A DNA stretch of 64,000 bases from Calycina herbarum (Eukaryota > Ascomycota > Leotiomycetes > Helotiales > Pezizellaceae), in NCBI GenBank assembly GCA_001414485.1, contig LLEY01000041.1:1-64000 (forward strand). Reading direction: 5' to 3'. Below the pieces are notes generated by a model. The model was not told the DNA's origin and ran no database searches. It saw only the letters and a list, made by a program, of their open reading frames with translations. The position numbers and the translations under genes are program-made. Shown one piece after another: positions 57,616-64,000 of this stretch. Each line of letters begins with the position of its first letter. Positions within the stretch are counted from its first letter, which is position 1.

Positions 57616-59650
57616 CTAAGGTATTAAGTTTAATAGCCGCGGTATAGTAAGAGTCTACGAGAATAAGTCCTTAAATAGAGAGGTAGATAGTAAGAATAAG
57701 TCTCTAAGTATAACTAAATCTAGTAGAGTTAGTAGTAGTAGCTAGTAATAAGTAGAAGAAGAGGAATTCAGAGGCTAGTCGATAGTCTTACTTCTTTTTT
57801 TAAAGCTTAGTAAAAGCTTTCTTACAGCTAAACTTATTACTAAACGTATTATAGAGGATGTCTAATATACCTTCTACTAAGTCTATTATAGTAAGTTCGC
57901 TAGCGTCGTTAAGGTAGAGGTTGATATACTTACGTACCTCTTCTTCTAAAGTTAATAAGACGTAAGTTATTTACTTAGATTTATTAGAAAACTAGTTAGA
58001 GTTAGTATAAAGCTTAACTTTAAGATTAATAATATATAATCGTAGCTTAGTAGCGGATTAGCAGCTATTACTAAATATAGCTAGGTTAGAGTAGAGAGCG
58101 GATTAAGTAGAGTAGTAAATCTAGAGTTACTTAATTTAGTTTCGTAATTCCTCGATTTAAGAGTTACTTATAGAAGTACGAGTAGCTTATCGAAGGCGTT
58201 AGATTTTATTATTAAGAGTTATAATATAGCTATTAAACTTAGTAGCGTCTTATATAGTATCTAGTTTAGTAGATTATTAAGCTTACTTAGCGGTGTACTA
58301 TACTTATATCTTAGTATACTATACTTATACTATAGTGTCTTTATCGATAGTAGTCTAGTTATAGAGCGAGAGTAGATCTTATAAGCTTTACTAGAAGATG
58401 CCTTTGTTCTTATTAATAAAAGCTCTAAGCGTACTACTATTAATAGTAGCTTAGAGTTCTTAGGCAGTGAATTCGAGTATAATAAATTCGAGGCAAGAGT
58501 AAGAGTAAGAGCAGTAGGCGATAGCGAGGGGAAAGGTATTTTAAGAGCAGTAGATATAGCGACGATATATACGCTATATAAGTAAAAGAAGGCGAATAAT
58601 ATATTATAGTAGAGATTAAAGAATAGATTATTCGTAAGAAAGGAAGGAAGAGAGAAGCTCTTCCTTAGCTATTTATATATCTATAGAAGGATATATCTAT
58701 AATCTCGCTTAGCGAGCTACTTAAAAGCGAGCTTAAAAGCAAGCTTATTTACTAAATCAAAAACTCTTATAAGAATCCAGCTTTATAAGATCTAGAGCTC
58801 GTCTTATAATAATAGAATCTTAGATAAAGGTAAAGGCCGAGGTACTAAGAATAATATATACGAATATACTTATTCTTCTCTTTACCTGTCTTCTTACTAG
58901 TCTCGTTATTATTCCCGTTATATTCGCTCTAATTCTTAATTCCTATGCTCTAGATAGTATCGAAAGAGTTAGCGAAGCTATGTTTAACGTAGCCTAAGAT
59001 GCTTCTCTATTAGTAGTTGTAGAAACAGGTTTTATTTATAGTATAGTTATATTATCCTAGAGCTATTAGAGGAATAGCGTTAAGTATGTTTAGCTGACAG
59101 ATTACGTATTTAACTTCTATATAATAATATTATATTAACAAGCGTAGGCCTACTCTCCTAGACTCTATCCTTACTTTTGTTATAGTGTTAAGTAATACTT
59201 ATATAGCTCGTAGCCGCTAATTAATAGTTATAGCATTTATAACCGCTGCTGTAACGATAAGTATAACACTTGTTACTATTCTAATATATGAGATATATAT
59301 AGGATTAACTAGCTTAGCTTGGAAAGAGCACTACGCGCTAAAAGAGGCTTATGTTACCTAGTAAGTAGTTAGGATGCTTTGTGAAAAGTGACTGCTAGAA
59401 CGCTGTTCTTTATAGTAGAGATGATGTTATTTACGCGTTTAGAAATTGAATTATAATTTATCTAATATAGTTAACTAATAAGGTTTATTATATGAAATCA
59501 TGAAATTATAAATAAACTGAATAAACTGAATAAACTGAATAAACTGAATAAACTGAATAAACTGAATAAACTGAATAAACTGAATAAACTGAATAAACTG
59601 AATAAACTGAATAAACTTATGAATTGTATGAACTTATAAATTGTATGCTA
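57616..59650. other. Older degraded repeat sequence, unidentified
   Basis: A+T-rich sequence continuing the fragment at 42793-43083 across element B. Stop codons in all frames; no motif I can name. It ends near a 9-bp minisatellite at 59511-59617, after which base composition returns to normal at about 59650-59800. Confidence 0.5.
59511..59617. repeat. Minisatellite, 9-bp unit AATAAACTG, ~12 copies
   Basis: About twelve nearly perfect head-to-tail copies of AATAAACTG, directly at the edge between RIP-degraded and normal sequence. Perfect copies inside mutated surroundings suggest recent expansion. Confidence 0.95.
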
Positions 59651-60029
59651 ACGTCCGTCTCTGCGTAGCGAGAAACCCACCGTGCCGAGAAAAATAATAG
59701 GTACTTCAACTTTGAGCAACTTAAACTCTATACACACATCGACACACCTTATAATTTTATGTAAGTTGTACTCCGCGGCTACTCCTGAATAATCTTATCC
59801 CCCAAAGGGCCGGGGGGACACGATTAAAGCCAATCCCGAAATAATAAGAATAACCAATGTTTTAGAAAGAGTATTAGAGGTCACCTAAATAGGCACGCGA
59901 CCTTGACGAAGCCGTACAAGCCTTTTTCTAAACGCCATAGCAGTCTCTCACTAGATAGGTGGCCCAACAGACCATTGCAGTCCACGCAAGCCTTTACCCG
60001 GGTAACAAATACTAATAGTCGCGGCATTC

Positions 60030-61099
60030 CTAACGGCCATGCAAACGCTGCCCAGCCCCATGTTCGATGTCATATGTCTCAGATCTATCATTAAGAACTA
60101 GCGGGGTTTCAACTTCGTAAACGTGGGCCTTAGAGTCTCGCAGGGCGCCGGCGTAGATGCCTGGATGTACAGCGGATAGGAGGACGGCGGAGAGTAAAAT
60201 CAACCTAATTCAAGCGTAAGCGGGAGTCACAGCTGAAGGTAGGGCAGACAGCCCAATAGAAGACTCACAAGCCATCGAAGATCATAAACTCGGCTTCTTG
60301 TCGCATTAGGGGTCCACCAACACCGCCAGCTAATTCAGGGATACTGTCCGATTATCAGCATCACGTCTATCACCCAGCATGACCATCTTCAGTCTCCCAC
60401 TCACCGATAAATGCACCGTGTCAAAATCAAGAAGAACGCCGCCGTCATCGCTGATAGGAAAATCTTGAGATATCTCGGCAGATCCGCAAATGCATGAGCA
60501 CCATGTCGCCTACCAATCCGCAAGGCAAAGTCGGCCGTGAGGAGACCCGCAAGTACCATAATGGCGGCCTGGAACGAAACACCGAAAATCATAATGGTGT
60601 TACCAACGGACGCCAGGCTTGGATTTCTGTCACCCGCAGCCGCAATGACGCCGCCACCACACTGCAAAAAGAAGCCCACCAGATCAGCCGTGACGAAGGG
60701 CCATGTCCAAAACCGTTCAGGCAGTCTCGTATGCTCCGGGCCAAAGTGTTGTACCAGCGCTCTCAGCGTTGTGTACAGCGCTGCCGCCAGGAAGGACGGC
60801 GAGACCATGAGCAACACAAGCTGGATCGGCAGAGCCGCGCCGTTCCACGGGTTCTTGTACAGGAATAAGCGGCCGATGTAGCCACAGCATTCACCGCAAC
60901 AACCGACGAAGGTCAGAATGGAAAAGGTTTTCCAGAACCGCCAGAACCGGCAAATATGATAACACTGGATCAGGGCACAGAGGGCGAATACAACGGCGTA
61001 GAAAGCATTGCCACCAAGATTCGGAGCGTAGCCGTATACGGTCGCCTCGACGGGACAATTAGGGGAGACTACCTTGCAGTTATCGGTAGAGTCAGGCAT
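60030..61099 (-). CDS. RTA1-family seven-helix membrane protein (lipid-translocating exporter type)
   Basis: Three exons: 60405-61099, 60269-60343 and 60030-60204, with introns of 61 and 64 nt (donors GTGAGT in both). All junctions are in phase: CIYR-IPELAGG and FDGL-LILLSAV. The product is 314 residues. The first ATG of the frame is 61099 (MPDSTDN, purine at -3); the frame opens further upstream but without an ATG. It has a short luminal N-terminus with Cys, then seven hydrophobic segments. Family marks include GYAPN near the start, the CGECCGYIGR stretch, LLMVSPSFLAAALYTTL, the QCGGGVIAA helix, and the late RCIYR...GG..GPLMRQEAEFMIFDG block ending HPG. The family (yeast Rta1, Rsb1) is linked to lipid movement and resistance to toxic sterol-acting compounds. 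The substrate here is unknown. It shares strand with the regulator gene 600 bp upstream. Confidence 0.93.
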
Positions 61100-61702
61100 C
61101 TTCGTAAAAGAGGCAACAGGTGTGGATCGTCGATTTAAGTTGACGGTTCGAGGTTGAAAATAGCAATAGCGTTGAATTAGTGGTGATGGACACGAGGAGT
61201 AGATGGATAACTTGCGGGATGTAATAAGCAACCGTCATCGAGAAATCCATTCCATACTTATAGGATGTCTATTGTTTAGCGAAAGCCTTGTCAAGGTGGC
61301 TTATATCGAATGCATAAGTGCAGGAACGATGGGATTGTAGATCATGCTAATAATAAGGGCTGATCGATGGCACTGCAGAAACCACCAGTACCAGTGCGGA
61401 GCGGCAAGAACGGTGTAAACGGTGTAAACGGCGTAAACGGCGTAAACGGCGTAAACGGCGTAAACGAAGTAAGCGCCCAAAGTGGAGACTTCGCGTCAGG
61501 CTGTGATCCCGTCCTGTTGACTCAGTGCTAAGCGATTAAGAGCCTTAGCGAGAAGATCTTTCGTCTTCACAGCAAGCCTGCGTGGCTGAGCAGTGTTAGG
61601 ATTGAAGATAATATCTCTGAACCATGGCGAACAAAAGAAATGATCGATACTGTAGGAGCTGAATGGTATAGACATGACTCGGTGGCTCAGCCCTGTTTCC
61701 AC
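61100..61702. other. Spacer between RTA1 and regulator genes; holds a minisatellite
   Basis: This 600-bp stretch is the likely RTA1 promoter. A 9-bp tandem repeat lies at 61412-61474. An open frame at 61496-61702 continues past the regulator's stop in another frame and is not supported as coding. Confidence 0.5.
61412..61474. repeat. Minisatellite, 9-bp unit GGYGTAAAC, 6-7 copies
   Basis: Two copies of GGTGTAAAC, four of GGCGTAAAC, and one diverged (GAAGTAAGC), in the RTA1 upstream region. It could be an array of binding sites or a neutral repeat. Confidence 0.95.
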
Positions 61703-62895
61703 TTATCTCTGCCTCGATCTCACGGTATCTGCTAATTCGTCGGCCCCTGCTCGTATTCGATGCTCGTGGTAAACCCAATTAACCGTCGCATTTACCTCCA
61801 GGCTCATGATGTCGCTACAAGCCCGCAAAATTCGTCCAGACCATCCCGACATCCACCAACATTCATGTTCCGAAGCGCGGATGAGGAGAGCGCTGTAGGC
61901 AAAAACCACAATCGCGTCAGGATGATGATCACGGAGACGAGCCCAGTAGTCATCTTCGACTGAAGCCATCCAGGTAGCGGCCAATCGGTTGTAGTCGCTT
62001 CCTGTCATATATCGATCCAGCCATATCTGCAACTGCTGGACTGCATTTTTGTCGGATTGATGGTCTACTTGGTCCCGTAACAACTGTAATGTTTGGCGCG
62101 CAGGGGAATCTTGGTCTTCGAAGATAGGTGCTGGTAGGGGCGGGTCTAGGAAGACGCGCATGGGACTTTCCTTGATGACTTTTTGATAGAGACGGGCAAC
62201 CCTCCGGGAGCCACGTATCACCTCTATCGTACTGAGAATGTTGTCGAGAGACGGTTGCTCAGCCGCTATTTCCGGAAAGGCGTAAATCCATATACTAAGA
62301 AGGACAGAGTACGCAACAATAACTTCTGTTGTCTCAGACGAGGTGGAGGCGACCATTTCCTGGAAAATTGGGAGGCTCAGACCATGATGATGGAGGGCAC
62401 GACTCCGATAGAGGTCGCGTCGGGCTGTTTCTTTCCAGGCGCAGTGAATGGCGGTCACCGCGAGGAAGCCATGCACCAAGATGACGTTGGAGGCGGCGAG
62501 AGCAGGTATCTCATGTTGCCAGACCTGTTTTTGTCGCGCTCCCGTAAAGAGATGCTCGCAAGTGTTAGTAACGTAGTGATGCATTAAGGTCATGTCGAAC
62601 AGATCAAAAGACATTGATGGTGCGGGGGAATCCCGAGCAACTAATGACGAAGGCGTTCCAGACGCATTTGACGTTGAGGGCGGCGATTTTGGATTCGATT
62701 CCGCGCATGGATAATGGCACTTGGAGCGAGTCCTCACGCATCTTCCGCAGATCGGTTCGTCTTCGTCGCACTGGTTGGCGAGCGAGTTAATTTGTGCGGC
62801 GGGAACGAGCGCTCACGTTCGAAACGTACCTTGACCCTTCGCTTCCTGCATTCGGAACACCCAAAGCGGGACTTTCGGTGGAATTGACGTGGCAT
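61703..62895 (-). CDS. Zn2Cys6 transcription factor with fungal-specific regulatory domain
   Basis: Exon 1 is 62830-62895 and exon 2 is 61703-62770, with a 59-nt intron (GTACGT...ACCAG) in phase 0. The product is 377 residues. The join completes the binuclear zinc cluster C-x2-C-x6-C-x6-C-x2-C-x6-C (CSECRKRRVK-CDEDEPICGRC...C), with the Lys/Arg loop that contacts DNA. The intron inside the zinc cluster is common in this family. The rest resembles the Fungal_trans_2 (PF11951) domain: LMHHYVTNTCEHL, a helix with VHGFLAVTAIHCAWKE, and further helices to the end. It is compact, as is usual for this subfamily. ATG 62895 has a purine at -3; an upstream in-frame ATG at 62925 would add ten residues. 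It lies upstream of and on the same strand as the RTA1 gene, which suggests, without proof, that it may regulate it. Confidence 0.9.
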
Positions 62896-63543
62896 CTTAA
62901 TCTTATATAAATCCCAGGCAGACAATAGACAAGGTAAGGATCAAGAGGAGTAGCGGCAATATCATTAACACTAGACAATAGTTATCGGCGCGCTCGAATG
63001 AAAGGAATATATCTCTCTAACCTGCGGTCAGGGTGATAGCTGTCAGCAGGCTAGTAAGTTGACGTAAAAACACGTGCTTACCTTAGCTGCGCCTGTTTGT
63101 CAGCCAATTAGCGAAGAGCGCTTTAGACTAACCTTCTTGCCAGTAATTCGATGCTATCCTAGCCGAAGCGCTCGCTCCAACTGTTTTTAGCTTCTTTCGC
63201 TACTCCGTAAGAAGCTACTGTCTAGGAGAGCCCTTCCTTAATTCATACTGTAGAGGGAAACAAAACCCAAATAACTATATTAAGAGACGGGAAACAACTA
63301 CAAGATCAGGTGATTAAGAGTTGAGAAACAAATATTAAGTAGAATAGACGAAGTGTTATTATAATATCGTTCTAGAGAGAGAAGAGAGTATATAAAGATA
63401 GATTTAAGTTACGTAGCGTCTATAGATAGTTGTTACGAACCACGGTTGCGTAGTAAGTAGTCCAGACGGCGTTCTGACAGGACAAGGCATAACATCCGGG
63501 AATGGAAGGTAACACAAGAGGAAGTTAGTAATGCGAAAGGCAA
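62896..63543. other. Intergenic, returning to A+T-rich repeat-like sequence
   Basis: The regulator's promoter region, then from about 63060 sequence with TA-rich character (63240-63420). No gene or identifiable repeat ends seen. Confidence 0.4.
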
Positions 63544-63579
63544 TTGAGGATTTCAGGATCTCACTGTTATAACACTGTT

Positions 63580-64000
63580 AGAAGTCACGTGCGGTCATGT
63601 AACGTGATCGCCTACATCGCTCTGATCGCCTTAATCGCGAGCGACGCTAGGACACTTCAGCACCCAACCGGCAGATCAGGCGCGTACGTAGCTATCGAGG
63701 CAGTAGCCCTGATAGACAAGCTACAGAAGAACCACGGAATCCAGGTTGAGATAAGATAGATACCAGCCTATATAGGCATCTGGGGAAATGAAGCGGCAGA
63801 CAAGGCAGCCAAGAGTGCAGCGAAATCACAAATAGAAGGGAACCAAAGAAACCCGAACGTCGTTCAAGCTAAGACATACCACTTACAAGCAACTCTAAAG
63901 ACGTGGATTATAAGGCAGACAAGAGCTGAGTGGGTATATAAGTGGGATCTGGAACCAAGAGGGAGAGCTATACACAAATACACTTAGAAGCTAACACATA
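63580..64000 (+). pseudogene. LINE (non-LTR retrotransposon) RNase H fragment, damaged, cut by right edge
   Basis: The plus-strand frame reads a ribonuclease H domain like those at the end of ORF2 in Tad-type fungal LINEs. It has a DARTLQHP...GRSGAYVAIEAV stretch, then GIQVEIR, a TAG at 63757-63759 where the family has Trp (TGG to TAG), and IPAYIGIWGNEAADKAAK, the C-terminal RNase H motif with its conserved Asn-Glu-x-x-Asp. A second stop lies near 63986. Stop and flanks fit RIP. The upstream reverse transcriptase part is not visible in the window, so this may be a fragment. Confidence 0.8.

Noticed and set aside
34480..59650. Telomere, centromere or CRISPR-like array as explanation of the A+T-rich block
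   Set aside because: No TTAGGG-type repeats and no regular spacer array; the block resolves into LTR and DNA transposons with target duplications.
60494..60881. Two plus-strand open frames across the RTA1 gene
   Set aside because: They are antisense to the RTA1 exons, which have clear family motifs and splice sites; the plus frames show no domain.
61496..61702. Open frame just past the regulator stop, as a possible extra C-terminal exon
   Set aside because: No donor/acceptor pair joins it in phase, and the 377-residue product is already a normal compact length.
1..64000. tRNA or rRNA genes
   Set aside because: No convincing tRNA B-box with cloverleaf partner or rRNA stretch was found by eye; a covariance-model scan would be needed to exclude them.

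Overview
The window is a piece of nuclear chromosome from a filamentous ascomycete (Pezizomycotina). The evidence is protein-coding genes with 46-71 nt GT-AG introns, fungal-only families (NACHT STAND protein, HET domain, RTA1 exporter, Zn2Cys6 regulator, CAP20-type perilipin) and transposons carrying repeat-induced point mutation (RIP) type damage: C to T and G to A changes that turn Gln and Trp codons into stops. A leotiomycete is my best guess, but that is weak inference.

Layout. 1-1644 is the damaged end of a pogo/Fot1-type transposon. 1827-4523 is an intact splicing-factor gene (TFIP11/Ntr1 family, G-patch). 5509-14942 is a compact group of three genes of families tied to fungal self/non-self recognition and regulated cell death: a caspase-fold-like protein (minus strand, C-terminal part out of frame), a NACHT STAND receptor (plus) and a HET-domain protein (minus). 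17680-21081 encodes a large disordered protein with repeated short motifs. 22525-24370 is a complete but RIP-killed Fot1-type element with terminal inverted repeats and TA target duplications. 27090-34350 holds a perilipin-like gene, a type II membrane protein that looks like a glycosyltransferase, a glutathione S-transferase, and several MITE-like inverted repeats.

From about 34.5 to 59.7 kb the sequence turns extremely A+T rich, TpA rich and CpA/TpG poor, and has no usable reading frame. It can be resolved into nested insertions from repeated ends and target-site duplications. Element A (35692-42787) and element B (43089-57610) are two copies of one LTR family. Element C (44656-50158, a Ty3/gypsy retrotransposon with identical-length 242 bp LTRs) and element D (54880-56731, a Fot1-type DNA transposon) are both inserted in B. 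All of this sits inside an older repeat that I cannot name.

From 59.8 to 62.9 kb normal base composition returns, with an RTA1-family membrane exporter and a Zn2Cys6 transcription factor on the same strand. The window ends in a damaged LINE RNase H fragment.

The most interesting locus is the caspase-like/NACHT/HET trio. It has the make-up of a recognition-plus-effector cell-death module, its caspase-like member appears to have Ser where the catalytic Cys should be, and a strong hairpin separates the convergent NACHT and HET genes. All exon boundaries were set by eye from splice consensus and reading frame.
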